This document shows, one piece after another, positions 48,953 to 57,453 of a stretch of DNA of 64,000 nt; within the stretch, counting starts at the first letter, position 1; every line of letters begins with the position of its first letter. Source of the DNA: Nocardioides palaemonis (lineage in GTDB: Bacteria > Actinomycetota > Actinomycetes > Propionibacteriales > Nocardioidaceae). The notes under the pieces are model-generated. The model worked only from the letters and a program-made list of their open reading frames with translations. It had not been told where the DNA came from and made no database searches. Where the stretch lies: assembly GCF_018275325.1 (NCBI RefSeq), contig NZ_JAGVQR010000001.1, positions 1,860,001 through 1,924,000 on the forward strand, read 5' to 3'. The translations under genes and the position numbers were made by a program.

Positions 48953-48996
48953 GGGGTGCTCCTCAGAAGTAGGGGTTGTGCTATCGCTAGAAAAAC

Positions 48997-49011
48997 GCTA
49001 CGTTGCGTAGC
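48997..49011. promoter_or_regulatory. Palindromic operator for the TetR regulator
   Basis: gctacg-ttg-cgtagc is a perfect inverted repeat with a 3-base centre, placed midway in the 88-base divergent region. AT-rich flanks on both sides (ctagaaaaac, cattattccg) look like promoter parts. Position and symmetry suit a TetR operator controlling both directions. Confidence 0.7.
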
Positions 49012-49040
49012 ATTATTCCGTAACATCTGGAGGTCTGCCA

Positions 49041-49649
49041 TTGAACGTGCACCCTGATGCACCCGCGACGCCCACTGGTCACGATCGGCGCCGCGCGAGG
49101 TCCGAGCGCCTGGTGCTCGGCGCCGCCCGGGAGGTGCTCGCCGAGAGCGGGTTCTCCGGCCTGACCGTCGAAGGTGTTGCCGCGAGGAGCGGGGTGGCCA
49201 AGACGACGATCTACCGCCGGTACCGCTCGAAGTCCGATCTTGCGCTCGGTGTCCTGCTCGACATGGTCGGAGAGGTCAGCACCCAGCCCTACCGGCGAGA
49301 CACCCGGACCGAGCTGGTCGGTCTGGTGGGCAGAACGGCGGAGCTGATGAGCACCACGGTCCTGGGGCGTGTCATGCAGGGCCTTGTCCCTGAGATCGCG
49401 GCGGACCCCGAGCTCGCCCGGACCTACCGCGAGCAGGTCGTAAGCCGACGCGTCGCCGACGTCACTGCACTCGTCGAACGAGGTGTGGCTCGGGGGGAGC
49501 TGCGCCCGGACCTCGACCCCGAGCTGGTGACCGACATGCTGCTGGGACCGCTCTACTACCGACTCTTCCTCAGCGGCGAGTCCCTCGGTCCCGGCTTCGC
49601 GGAGCAGCTCGTCTCGACCCTGATGCCCGTGTTCGCAGCGCAATCATGA
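49041..49649 (+). CDS. TetR family regulator
   Basis: 202-residue repressor with an N-terminal TetR helix-turn-helix (LVLGAAREVLAESGFSGLTV then AKTTIYRRYRSKSDLALGVL, residues about 25-75) and a ligand-binding C-terminal part of the TetR_C type (LARTYREQVVSRRVADV). It starts with TTG at 49041, 7 bases after a ggagg site. It is divergent from the CMD/dehydrogenase pair and probably represses it and itself through the palindrome at 48997-49011. Confidence 0.88.
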   Translation: MNVHPDAPATPTGHDRRRARSERLVLGAAREVLAESGFSGLTVEGVAARSGVAKTTIYRRYRSKSDLALGVLLDMVGEVSTQPYRRDTRTELVGLVGRTAELMSTTVLGRVMQGLVPEIAADPELARTYREQVVSRRVADVTALVERGVARGELRPDLDPELVTDMLLGPLYYRLFLSGESLGPGFAEQLVSTLMPVFAAQS

Positions 49650-49719
49650 GCTGGAACCCGACAGCGTCGGGAAGCTCAGTCGACTGCGGCATCCTGCGTC
49701 GCGGGGTGGGGTGGTGCGC

Positions 49720-50823
49720 TCAGAGCTCGACGATCTGGCGCAGCGCTGTGCCGGCGGCGAGATCGTCCATGGCCCGGTTGATGTCATCGAGCGTGATGCG
49801 CGACGAGACCAGTTCTTCGACGGGGAGGCGGCCTTCGCGCCACCACTGGGCGAACACCGGGATGTCCCTGGCCGGGACCGCTGACCCGAGGTAGCTGCCG
49901 ACCACGGTTCGTGCCTCGGCGACCAGCTGCAGCGGCGAGATGCGCGCCAGCGCGTCGGGCGGTGGAAGGCCCACGGTCACCGTGCGCCCACCCGGCGCGG
50001 TGGCGGCCAGTGCTGCCTCGAACGCCCGGGCGTTGCCGGCCGCCTCGACGACGACGTCGCACCTGATGCCGCTCGACGCGAGGTCGCCCGGGTCGAGCAC
50101 GGTGGACGCCCCCAGCTGACGGGCCTGATCACGCTTGGCGGGCACCCCGTCCACCGCTACGACGTCCCCGCGGCCGAGGGCGATCGCGGTGAGCAGCGCC
50201 GCCATGCCGACGCCCCCGAGTCCCACCACCATGACGCTCTGGCCCGGCTCCGGCGGGGCCGCGTTGAGAAGGGCACCGCCCCCGGTGAGGACGGCACAGC
50301 CGAGTACCGCAGCGACGTCGGGCGGCACGTCGTCCTCGACCGCGACGACCGATCGGGTGTCCACCACGGCATGGGTGGCGAAGGCTGACACGCCGAGGTG
50401 GTGATGCACCGGGACCCCGTCGCGGGTCAGCCGTCGGCCGCCGCCGAGAAGCTCACCGGCAGCGTTGCTGGCCGAGCCGGCGACACATGGCATCCGCCCG
50501 TCCGTCGCGCACCCTTCGCAGTGTCCGCAGCGGGGGAGGAAGGTCATGACCACCTGCTGACCCACGCGCAGTTCGGTCACGCCGTCGCCCAGTGCGACGA
50601 CCCGGCCGCTGGCCTCGTGGCCCAGCAGCATCGGGACGGGGCGAGGCCGGTTCCCGTTCACCACGGACAGGTCGGAGTGGCACACCCCGGCAGCGGCGAT
50701 CCGCACGAGCACCTCACCGGGGCCAGGGCCCTCGAGCTCGAGCTCGCTCACGGTGAGCGGTCGGGTCTCCGCCCACGGCCCCGGGCGGCCGAGCTCTTCC
50801 AGAACGGCGCCGGTGATCCTCAT
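49720..50823 (-). CDS. Zinc-dependent alcohol dehydrogenase (MDR family)
   Basis: 367-residue class III-like zinc alcohol dehydrogenase. The catalytic zinc site uses GVCHSD and GHEASGRV, and the structural zinc site is CGHCEGCATDGRMPC. The Rossmann core is VMVVGLGGVGMAALLTAIALG, followed by the nucleotide-specificity Asp in VVAVDGVPAKRD. Last gene of the minus-strand operon, overlapping the hydroxyacyl-CoA dehydrogenase gene by 4 bases. It could oxidise an alcohol substrate that feeds the pathway. Confidence 0.9.
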   Translation of the reverse strand: MRITGAVLEELGRPGPWAETRPLTVSELELEGPGPGEVLVRIAAAGVCHSDLSVVNGNRPRPVPMLLGHEASGRVVALGDGVTELRVGQQVVMTFLPRCGHCEGCATDGRMPCVAGSASNAAGELLGGGRRLTRDGVPVHHHLGVSAFATHAVVDTRSVVAVEDDVPPDVAAVLGCAVLTGGGALLNAAPPEPGQSVMVVGLGGVGMAALLTAIALGRGDVVAVDGVPAKRDQARQLGASTVLDPGDLASSGIRCDVVVEAAGNARAFEAALAATAPGGRTVTVGLPPPDALARISPLQLVAEARTVVGSYLGSAVPARDIPVFAQWWREGRLPVEELVSSRITLDDINRAMDDLAAGTALRQIVEL

Positions 50824-51671
50824 GCAGGGGGCCAGCTGTAGAAGCCCTGGCCGGACTTGCGTCCGAGGTGCCCGACCGCGACCAGCTCCCGCAGGATCGA
50901 AGGTGGCGCGAACCGCTCACCCACCTCCCGAGCAAGATGCTCGGCGATCGCGAGACGTACGTCGAGCCCGACGAGGTCGGTGGTCCGCAACGGACCGACC
51001 GGGTGCTTGTAGCCGAGCTCCATGGCGGTGTCGATGTCCTCGGCAGTGGCGACGCCCTCCTCGAGCATGCGCATCGCCTCCAGGGCGATGGCGACGCCGA
51101 GACGCGAGGAGGCGAACCCAGGAGAGTCCGTCACCGTGATCGCGGTCTTGCCGAGATCGGCGATCCACCCCCTGGACAGGTCGACGAGCTCCGGGACGGT
51201 CTTGGCCCCGACGACGATCTCGACGAGCCGGCTGGCCGGCACCGGGTTGAAGAAGTGCAGGCCGATGAAGCGCTCGGGTCGGGCCAGCGTGGAGGCGAGC
51301 TCGTCCACGGACAGGCTCGAGGTGTTGGTGGCGACCCAGGCACCCGGAGCTGCGACCTCGATCGCGGCCAGCACCTGGCGCTTGAGCGCTACCTGTTCCG
51401 GCACCGCCTCGACGACGAGGCCGCACCCCGACAGCTGGGCCGGCTCCGTGGAGACCGCGAGCCGTGCGACGGCCGAGGGTGCACCCTCCGCGAGATGGCC
51501 CCGTTCGGCCGCGCGCGCCAGCGAGGTCTCGATGCGCTCCCGGGCGGTGTCGGCGGACTCGGTGGATGACTCGATGACCGTGACGTGTGCTTCGGCGACG
51601 AGGAACGCGTGGGCGATCCCGGCGCCCATCCGGCCTCCGCCGTAGACGCCGACCTGGGTGGGTAGGGTCAT
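50820..51671 (-). CDS. 3-hydroxyacyl-CoA dehydrogenase
   Basis: 283-residue single-function enzyme oxidising (S)-3-hydroxyacyl-CoA to 3-ketoacyl-CoA. NAD site VGVYGGGRMGAGIAHAF; catalytic His and Glu in FIGLHFFNPVPASRLVEIV; the C-terminal dimerisation domain has SRLGVAIALEAMRMLEEGVA and GYKHPVGPLRTTDLVGLD. FadB2/PaaH size class. ATG at 51671 overlaps the enoyl-CoA hydratase stop by 4 bases. Confidence 0.94.
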   Translation of the reverse strand: MTLPTQVGVYGGGRMGAGIAHAFLVAEAHVTVIESSTESADTARERIETSLARAAERGHLAEGAPSAVARLAVSTEPAQLSGCGLVVEAVPEQVALKRQVLAAIEVAAPGAWVATNTSSLSVDELASTLARPERFIGLHFFNPVPASRLVEIVVGAKTVPELVDLSRGWIADLGKTAITVTDSPGFASSRLGVAIALEAMRMLEEGVATAEDIDTAMELGYKHPVGPLRTTDLVGLDVRLAIAEHLAREVGERFAPPSILRELVAVGHLGRKSGQGFYSWPPA

Positions 51672-52405
51672 TTCTTGTTCCTCTCCAGGAACGCGGTCAT
51701 GCGTGCCTGCTTCTCGTCGGTCTCGAAGAGCACGGCCTGGGTCAGGTCGTCGATGTACGGGTGAGCGTCGCGCGGAGCGTGAAGAGCCGACTTGGTGAGG
51801 CGTACGGCGAGGCCGGCCTGCCGGGTGATCCGATCCGCCCAGCCGTGGCCGGCCTCGAGCAGGGAGTGCGGTTCGACGATCTCGTTGACCAGTCGCAGGG
51901 CCAGCGCCTCCTCGGCGTCGAGGAGCCGGCCGGCGAGCAGGATCTCCTTGGCCACCGGCTCGCCGACGAGCTCCCTGAGCCGCCAGGTGGCGCCCGCCGC
52001 TGCGAGGATCCCGAGTCCGGGCTCCGGGTTGCCGATGCGCAGGCGCGGGGTCCCGATGCGGAAGTCGCAGGCGTACGCCAGCTCGGCGCCGCCGCCCAGC
52101 GCGTAGCCGTCGAGCAGCCCGACCACCGGCATCGGGAGGCGGTGGATCCGGTCGAAGAGACCGGAGTTGATGCCGCGGAGCGCGTCGTCGCGACGTCGCT
52201 CCCGCAACTGGGAGATGTCCGCTCCGGCCGCGAAGTTGTCGCCCTTGCCTGCGAGCAGCAGTACCCGCGGGTCGGCCTCGAGTAGGTCGCACACCGCGTG
52301 CAGCTCGGTGACCATCTGGTGGTCGATCGCGTTCCGGACCTCGGGGCGGGCGAGGTGTACGACGACACGGTCGGCGTGCTCCTCCACCTCCACCGAGGCC
52401 GTCAC
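51668..52405 (-). CDS. Enoyl-CoA hydratase/isomerase
   Basis: 245-residue crotonase. The oxyanion-hole segments are LLAGKGDNFAAGADISQL and VVGLLDGYALGGGAELAYA. The second active-site Glu fits in NPEPGLGILAAAGATWRL. It hydrates trans-2-enoyl-CoA for the adjacent dehydrogenase. GTG at 52405 overlaps the thiolase stop (GTGA). Confidence 0.92.
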   Translation of the reverse strand: MTASVEVEEHADRVVVHLARPEVRNAIDHQMVTELHAVCDLLEADPRVLLLAGKGDNFAAGADISQLRERRRDDALRGINSGLFDRIHRLPMPVVGLLDGYALGGGAELAYACDFRIGTPRLRIGNPEPGLGILAAAGATWRLRELVGEPVAKEILLAGRLLDAEEALALRLVNEIVEPHSLLEAGHGWADRITRQAGLAVRLTKSALHAPRDAHPYIDDLTQAVLFETDEKQARMTAFLERNKK

Positions 52406-53565
52406 GGCCGTTCCACCAGTAGCGCGGTGCCCTGTCCCACCCCGACGCACATGGTGGCCAGACCACGGCTCACGTCGCTGCGCTCCATCCGGCCGAGCAG
52501 GGTGAGCAGGATCCGGGCTCCCGAGGCGCCAAGCGGGTGCCCCAGCGCGATGGCCCCACCGTCGGCGTTGACGGTCTCCGAGTCGAGCCCCAGCTCCCGG
52601 ATGCACGCGAGCGACTGGGAGGCGAACGCCTCGTTGAGCTCGACCGCGCCGAGGTCGGAGGTCGACCAGCCGACGCGCTCCATCACCTTGCGGGTGGCGG
52701 GGACCGGGCCGATCCCCATGATCTCGGGGGCGACGCCTGCCGAGGCGGAGGCGACGACCCGGGCGCGGGGCCGGAGGCCGTGCCGCTCGACGTACGCCTC
52801 ACTGGCGATCACCAGCGCAGCAGCCCCGTCGTTGAGCGAGCTGGAGTTCCCGGCGGTGACGATGCCGTCCGGACCGTTGACCGGGCGGAGACCGGCGAGC
52901 CGTTCCAGGCTCGTGTCGCGCCGCGGCCCTTCGTCGGTGTCGACCGCTCCGACGGGCACGATCTCGTCGGCGAAGTGGCCGCTCTCGATGGCCTTGACGG
53001 CCCGCTGGTGGGACGCGAGGGCGAACTCGTCGAGCTCGGACCGGGTGAGTTTCCACTGCTCGGCGACCCGCTCCGCGGTCTGCGGCATCGACAGCGTCGT
53101 GCTCGCGTCGAACCGGGGGTTGGAGAAACGCCAGCCGATCGAAGTGTCGAAGCTCGCCCCGGGCTTGGCCCATGCCTTCGCAGGCTTCTCCGTCACCCAC
53201 GGGGCGCGGGTCATCGACTCGACCCCGCCGGCCACCACCACGTCGGCGTCACCGGCCGCGACCAGGGAGCGAGCGGTGGCGACGGCGGTCAGGCCGGAGG
53301 CGCACAGGCGGTTGACGGTGAAGCCGGGGACGGTGTCGGGAAGGCCGGCAAGGAGGGCGGCCATCCGGGCGACATTGCGGTTGTCCTCGCCGGCCTGGTT
53401 GGCCGCACCGAACACCACCTCGTCGACGTCGACGGGGTCTACGCCCGCCCTCGACACGGCCTCGCCCAGCACCAGCGCGGCGAGGTCGTCGGGCCGGGCG
53501 CCGGCCAGTGCGCCGCCGTACCGGCCGATCGGCGTGCGTGCGCCGGCGATGATGAATGCTTCCAA
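52402..53565 (-). CDS. Acetyl-CoA acyltransferase (thiolase)
   Basis: 387-residue thiolase. The nucleophile is Cys88 in VNRLCASGLTAV, the active-site His is in ALGHPLGASGARI, and the second Cys is in LATMCVGVGQG. MEAFIIAGARTPIGRYGGAL resembles the N-terminus of PcaF/PaaJ beta-ketoadipyl-CoA thiolases. The start is TTG with aggag about 9 bases upstream; no ATG fits. It releases acetyl-CoA or succinyl-CoA at the last step of the pathway encoded here. Confidence 0.93.
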   Translation of the reverse strand: MEAFIIAGARTPIGRYGGALAGARPDDLAALVLGEAVSRAGVDPVDVDEVVFGAANQAGEDNRNVARMAALLAGLPDTVPGFTVNRLCASGLTAVATARSLVAAGDADVVVAGGVESMTRAPWVTEKPAKAWAKPGASFDTSIGWRFSNPRFDASTTLSMPQTAERVAEQWKLTRSELDEFALASHQRAVKAIESGHFADEIVPVGAVDTDEGPRRDTSLERLAGLRPVNGPDGIVTAGNSSSLNDGAAALVIASEAYVERHGLRPRARVVASASAGVAPEIMGIGPVPATRKVMERVGWSTSDLGAVELNEAFASQSLACIRELGLDSETVNADGGAIALGHPLGASGARILLTLLGRMERSDVSRGLATMCVGVGQGTALLVERP

Positions 53566-53608
53566 GGGGTTGTCTCCTAGGCGGGTTGAGCTCGGGGGAG
53601 GGGCCGGG

Positions 53609-54817
53609 TCAGGCGACGCCGACGGGGCTGCGAGGGAGCTGATAGGCGACGCCACGGCCGATGGCGGCATCGGCTTCCGCGGGGTCAACGCCCGACTCCA
53701 CGAGCAGCGCGCGGGTGTGCTGGCCCAGAGCCGGGACAGACCCCATCGGTGCCTCGACGTCGCCGAAGGTCGCGGGAGGCAGCAGCCCCTCGATGCTCGC
53801 GCCCTCGATGTCGACACTGCGCCAGCGGTCACGAGCGCGAAGCTGCTCGTGGTCGACGACGTGGGCCAGGGTCTTGATCTCGGCGGCCGGGACGCCGGCG
53901 GCGGCCAGGCGCGCGTCGAGCTCCCGCGTGCTCCACAGCCGGGTCCGCGCACCGACCTCCGCGTCGCACTCCGCGCGGTGCGCGACGCGCGCCACGTTGG
54001 TGGCGAACCGGGGGTCGTCGGCGAGCGCGGGTGCGTCCAGAACCGCGGTGACCAGGGCGCGCCAGCCGGAGTCGTTCTGCACACCGATCAGGATCTCGCC
54101 GTCGCTGGTGGGAAACGCGTCGTACGGCGCGATCGCGCTGTGGCTCACACCCATGCGAGCGGGCTGGCTCCCCGTGTGCATCTGGGTGTAGAGGGCGTGA
54201 CCCATCCACTCGACGGTCGCCTCCAGCATCGACACCTCGATCGTCGCACCGTCACCGGTCCGGTAGCGGCGCAGCAGGGCTGCGACGACGGCCTGCGAGA
54301 GGTACATGCCCGAGGCGATGTCGGCGGTGGGGATCCCCGTCTTGACCGGGTCCTCCGGAGTGCCGGTGATCGAGATCAGCCCGGCCTCGGCCTGGATGAG
54401 CATGTCGTAGGCCTTGCGCTCCTCCAGCGGCCCGCCCGATCCGTAGCCGGACAGACTCGCCACGACGAGCGCGGGCCTCTCGGCGCGAAGCTCCTCGGCG
54501 CCGAGCCCCAGCCGAGCGGCTGCGCCGGGGGCGAGATTCTGGACGAAGACGTCGGAAGCGAGCGCGAGCCGCCTGACGACGGCACGGCCCTCGTCGCTCT
54601 TGAGGTCAACCGCGATCGACTCCTTGCCCCGATTCAGCCAGACGAAGTGCGCGCCGGTGCCGTGGACGACGTGGTCGTAGCCGCGGGCGAGGTCGCCGCC
54701 GCCGAGCCGCTCGACCTTGATGACGCGGGCGCCGAGGTCGGCCAGGTTGCGCGTGGCCAGCGGGGCCGCGACGGCCTGCTCGACCGCGACGACCGTGACG
54801 CCTTCCAGCGGAAGCAT
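53609..54817 (-). CDS. Class III CoA-transferase (CaiB/BaiF family)
   Basis: 402-residue family III CoA-transferase. The N-terminus VVAVEQAVAAPLATRNLADL, the CoA site NRGKESIAVDLKSDEGR and the catalytic Asp in ERKAYDMLIQAEAGLIS (about residue 138) are in order. It would activate a carboxylic acid by moving CoA from another thioester, an alternative to ATP-dependent ligation. Start and acyl-CoA dehydrogenase stop share one base. A LysR-ACAD-CaiB set like this occurs in glutarate catabolism (gcdR/gcdH/gcdG) of pseudomonads. Confidence 0.9.
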   Translation of the reverse strand: MLPLEGVTVVAVEQAVAAPLATRNLADLGARVIKVERLGGGDLARGYDHVVHGTGAHFVWLNRGKESIAVDLKSDEGRAVVRRLALASDVFVQNLAPGAAARLGLGAEELRAERPALVVASLSGYGSGGPLEERKAYDMLIQAEAGLISITGTPEDPVKTGIPTADIASGMYLSQAVVAALLRRYRTGDGATIEVSMLEATVEWMGHALYTQMHTGSQPARMGVSHSAIAPYDAFPTSDGEILIGVQNDSGWRALVTAVLDAPALADDPRFATNVARVAHRAECDAEVGARTRLWSTRELDARLAAAGVPAAEIKTLAHVVDHEQLRARDRWRSVDIEGASIEGLLPPATFGDVEAPMGSVPALGQHTRALLVESGVDPAEADAAIGRGVAYQLPRSPVGVA

Positions 54818-55992
54818 CAGGAGGCCTTTCGAGCTGCGCGGAGGAGGCCGCCTCCGATGATGAGCTTCTGGATCTCGCTCGTGCCTTCGTACAGGCGCAG
54901 GAGTCGCACGTCTCGGTAGATGCGCTCGACGGGAACCTCCCGCATGTAGCCCGAGCCGCCGTGCACCTGCACGGCGAGGTCGGCGACCTTGCCCACCATC
55001 TCGGTGCAGAACAGCTTGGCGGCCGAGGGGGCGATGCGCCGGTCCTCGCCCGTCACGTAGGCGCGGGCGGCCTCGCGGACCATCCCGCGGCCCGCCAGGA
55101 CTCCGGCCTGCTGGTCGGCCAGCATCGCCTGCACCAGCTGGAAGTCCCCGATCGGCGTGCCGCCCTGGGTTGCGCTGGCGGCGTACGACACCGACTCGTC
55201 GAGCGCGCGCTGCGCTGTACCCACGGCCAGGGCTGCGATGTGGATGCGCCCTCGGGCGAGCGACGTCATCGCCGCGCGGTAGCCGACGTCACCGTCGCCT
55301 CCGACGAGCGCGTCGGCGCCCACACGCACCTGGTCGAAGCTGACCTCCGCCGTGCGGGAGCCCTCCTGGCCCATCTTGGCGTCCTTGACGCCGACCTCGA
55401 CGCCGGGCGTGTCCGCGGGGACGAGGAAGACCGCGACGCCGGTGCTCTTCTCGGTCGCCGGCGCGGTGCGGGCGAACACGACGAACAGGCCGGCCTCGGT
55501 GGCGTTGGTGATGAACTGCTTGGTGCCGTCGATCACCCAGCCGTCGCCGTCGGGCGTGGCGCTCGTGCGCAGGCCGGCGGGGTTGGACCCGGCACCGACC
55601 TCGGTGAGGGCGAAGGAGGCGACGATCTCACCCGACGCGATGCCGGGCAGCCACCGCTCCTGCTGCTCCTCGGTGCCGAACCCGACGAGCACCTGGCCGG
55701 CGATGCCGTTGTTGGTGCCGAACATCGAGCGGAAGGACAGGGACGTGTAGCCCAGGGCCATCGCGACCTCGACGTCCTGGACGAGGTCGAGGCCGAGCCC
55801 GCCCCACTGCTCCGGGATGGCGTAGCCGAACAGGCCCATCTCGGCGGCCTGGCGACGCAGGTCGTCGGGGATCGCGTCGGTGGACATGATCTCGAGCTCG
55901 CGCGGTACGACGCGCTCGTGGACGAACTCGGTGATCTGCTTGAGGACGTCGGCGAAGACGTCGTCGGGGACCTCTGGGTTGCCGGTGTACAT
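54817..55992 (-). CDS. Acyl-CoA dehydrogenase
   Basis: 391-residue FAD-dependent acyl-CoA dehydrogenase. FALTEVGAGSNPAGLRTSA and VIDGTKQFITNA are the FAD and substrate signatures, VQVHGGSGYMREVPVERIYRD is the second signature, and the catalytic Glu lies in RLYEGTSEIQKLI. The form is closer to short/branched-chain enzymes than to typical glutaryl-CoA dehydrogenase. First gene of the six-gene minus-strand operon. ATG at 55992 is preferred; a GTG two codons upstream is possible. Confidence 0.93.
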   Translation of the reverse strand: MYTGNPEVPDDVFADVLKQITEFVHERVVPRELEIMSTDAIPDDLRRQAAEMGLFGYAIPEQWGGLGLDLVQDVEVAMALGYTSLSFRSMFGTNNGIAGQVLVGFGTEEQQERWLPGIASGEIVASFALTEVGAGSNPAGLRTSATPDGDGWVIDGTKQFITNATEAGLFVVFARTAPATEKSTGVAVFLVPADTPGVEVGVKDAKMGQEGSRTAEVSFDQVRVGADALVGGDGDVGYRAAMTSLARGRIHIAALAVGTAQRALDESVSYAASATQGGTPIGDFQLVQAMLADQQAGVLAGRGMVREAARAYVTGEDRRIAPSAAKLFCTEMVGKVADLAVQVHGGSGYMREVPVERIYRDVRLLRLYEGTSEIQKLIIGGGLLRAARKAS

Positions 55993-56012
55993 GCCCACGA
56001 CTATGCGCGTCG

Positions 56013-56031
56013 TATTGTTGCGCGTCCAATA
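56013..56031. promoter_or_regulatory. LysR-type binding site
   Basis: TATTG-N9-CAATA, a symmetric site containing the T-N11-A core of LysR regulators. It lies within the 71-base gap between the divergent acyl-CoA dehydrogenase and LysR genes. A -10-like TACCTT 6 bases before the LysR ATG (56052-56057) suggests leaderless autoregulated expression. Confidence 0.6.
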
Positions 56032-56063
56032 CCTGATCATTCATTCGGTGATACCTTCATCTC

Positions 56064-57017
56064 ATGGATGTCGCCCAGCTGCGCGCGTTCCTCGCCGTCG
56101 CCGAGGAGCTGCACTTCCGCAAGGCTGCCGAGCGTCTCCACGTGGCCCAGCCGCCCCTGACGCGCACCATCAAGCAGCTCGAGCGCGAGCTGGGCACGAC
56201 GCTGTTCGACCGCAACACCCGCTCGGTGGCGCTGACCCCGGCCGGACAGGCGATGGTCGAGCCCGCCCGCGAAGTGATGGAGGCGCTGCGGCGCGCCACC
56301 GAAGCCGCGCGGTCGGCCGAGCGCGGGGAGGTCGGTCTCGTGCGGGTCGCGTTCGCCGGCGTCTCGACCCATCCCCTCGTCGCCACCCTCGCCCGCCGGG
56401 TGCGCTCGGAGCGACCGGGCATCGAGCTCGAGCTCTCCAGCCAGAACTTCGCGCTGGCGGCGATCCAGAAGCTGGCCACGCGCGAGACCGACGTCGCGAT
56501 GGGCCGCTGGGACGTCGTCCCGGAGGGCATCGACGCCCGGGTGGTGACGGAGGACCACCTGGTGCTCGCGGTCCCTGCCACTCACCGGCTCGCCGGCGTC
56601 GACGCCGTCCAGTTCGCCGAGCTGCTCGACGAGCGGCTGGTCTCCCTGCCTGTCGACGAGGGGTCGGTGCTGACGGACCGGCTACGACGACTGGCCCAGG
56701 CGCAGCGCTTCCTGCCCCGCGTCGCGCAGGTGGCGCCTGACACGCAGACCGCGCTCGCCCTCGTCAGCGCCGAGGTGGGCTGCCTTCTCACCTTGGCATC
56801 GGTCGCGGCCAACCAGGGGGATCCACACGTCACCTTCGTCCCCATCGCGGCGAGCGAGGCCGAGGGACTTCCCGACGTGCACCTGCGGGCGGCCTGGCGG
56901 GCCGACGAGCGCAGTCCCGCCGTGCGCGCGGTGCGGGACTCCCTGCTCGGGATCGATCAGCTGGACGAGCCGTCGGCGCCCGACGGATCGCGGTCGGCCG
57001 GCAGCAGGGTGCGGTAG
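56064..57017 (+). CDS. LysR family regulator
   Basis: 317-residue LysR protein. The winged helix-turn-helix is MDVAQLRAFLAVAEELHFRK with AAERLHVAQPPLTRTIKQLE. The effector-binding domain begins VRVAFAGVSTHPLV. It probably activates the divergent acyl-CoA dehydrogenase/CoA-transferase operon in response to a pathway acid or CoA ester. Its last 61 bases overlap the convergent XRE gene. Confidence 0.92.
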   Translation: MDVAQLRAFLAVAEELHFRKAAERLHVAQPPLTRTIKQLERELGTTLFDRNTRSVALTPAGQAMVEPAREVMEALRRATEAARSAERGEVGLVRVAFAGVSTHPLVATLARRVRSERPGIELELSSQNFALAAIQKLATRETDVAMGRWDVVPEGIDARVVTEDHLVLAVPATHRLAGVDAVQFAELLDERLVSLPVDEGSVLTDRLRRLAQAQRFLPRVAQVAPDTQTALALVSAEVGCLLTLASVAANQGDPHVTFVPIAASEAEGLPDVHLRAAWRADERSPAVRAVRDSLLGIDQLDEPSAPDGSRSAGSRVR

Positions 57018-57352
57018 ACCGCGAGGAGCGTCTGCTTGGCCTGCTGGGTCAGGCGCGGGTCGGCCTTGATCGCGGCCTCGACGCCGGAGGCCGAGCCCTC
57101 GGTCCCGCCGGTGGCTGCGTCGAGCAGACCGGCCTGTGTGAGCAGGGACTCGGCCGAGATGTTGAGCGCCTTGGCGATCGATCTGAGCACTCGTACGGAC
57201 GGTTGGTGCATGCCGCGCTCGATCTGGCTGAGGTACGGGTTGGAGACCTCGGCGAGCTCGGCCATCTGCCGCAGGGACAGGTCGGCCAGCTGCCGCTGGG
57301 TCTTGATGTAGCTGCCCAGCGCCTGCAGCTGCGGAGTCCACGGGTCGGCCAT
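56957..57352 (-). CDS. XRE family repressor divergent from phasin gene
   Basis: 131-residue protein with a Cro/CI helix-turn-helix (LADLSLRQMAELAEVSNPYL then SQIERGMHQPSVRVLRSIAK, residues about 20-75) and a basic helical C-terminal part (LTQQAKQTLLAVYRTLL). The arrangement of an XRE regulator beside a phasin- or HbhA-like gene recurs in Actinobacteria (Rv0474-Rv0475; the lipid-droplet regulator MLDSR in Rhodococcus). It likely represses the phasin gene until granules form. ATG at 57352 is used; a TTG two codons upstream is possible. Confidence 0.87.
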   Translation of the reverse strand: MADPWTPQLQALGSYIKTQRQLADLSLRQMAELAEVSNPYLSQIERGMHQPSVRVLRSIAKALNISAESLLTQAGLLDAATGGTEGSASGVEAAIKADPRLTQQAKQTLLAVYRTLLPADRDPSGADGSSS

Positions 57353-57383
57353 GCGCAAACAGTACCAAGCATCTGCGAGGTAC

Positions 57384-57413
57384 TTGACGCATCGAGCAAG
57401 TGCTGCATAAAGT
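57384..57413 (+). promoter_or_regulatory. Phasin promoter with overlapping inverted repeat
   Basis: TTGACG (57384-57389), an 18-base spacer and TAAAGT (57408-57413) make the best -35/-10 pair in the window. The inverted repeat ACTTG-N10-CAAGT (57382-57401) covers the -35, and related tttgcaa / cgcaaac motifs flank the promoter. A repressor bound there, most simply the divergent XRE protein, would block transcription. Confidence 0.7.
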
Positions 57414-57453
57414 TTGCAAGGTCGTCGTCACCCACACCCAGAGGAGCAAACAG

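Noticed and set aside
52298..54919. 873-codon plus-strand open frame opposite thiolase and CoA-transferase
   Set aside because: Shadow frame; conserved residues and start sites support the minus-strand genes.
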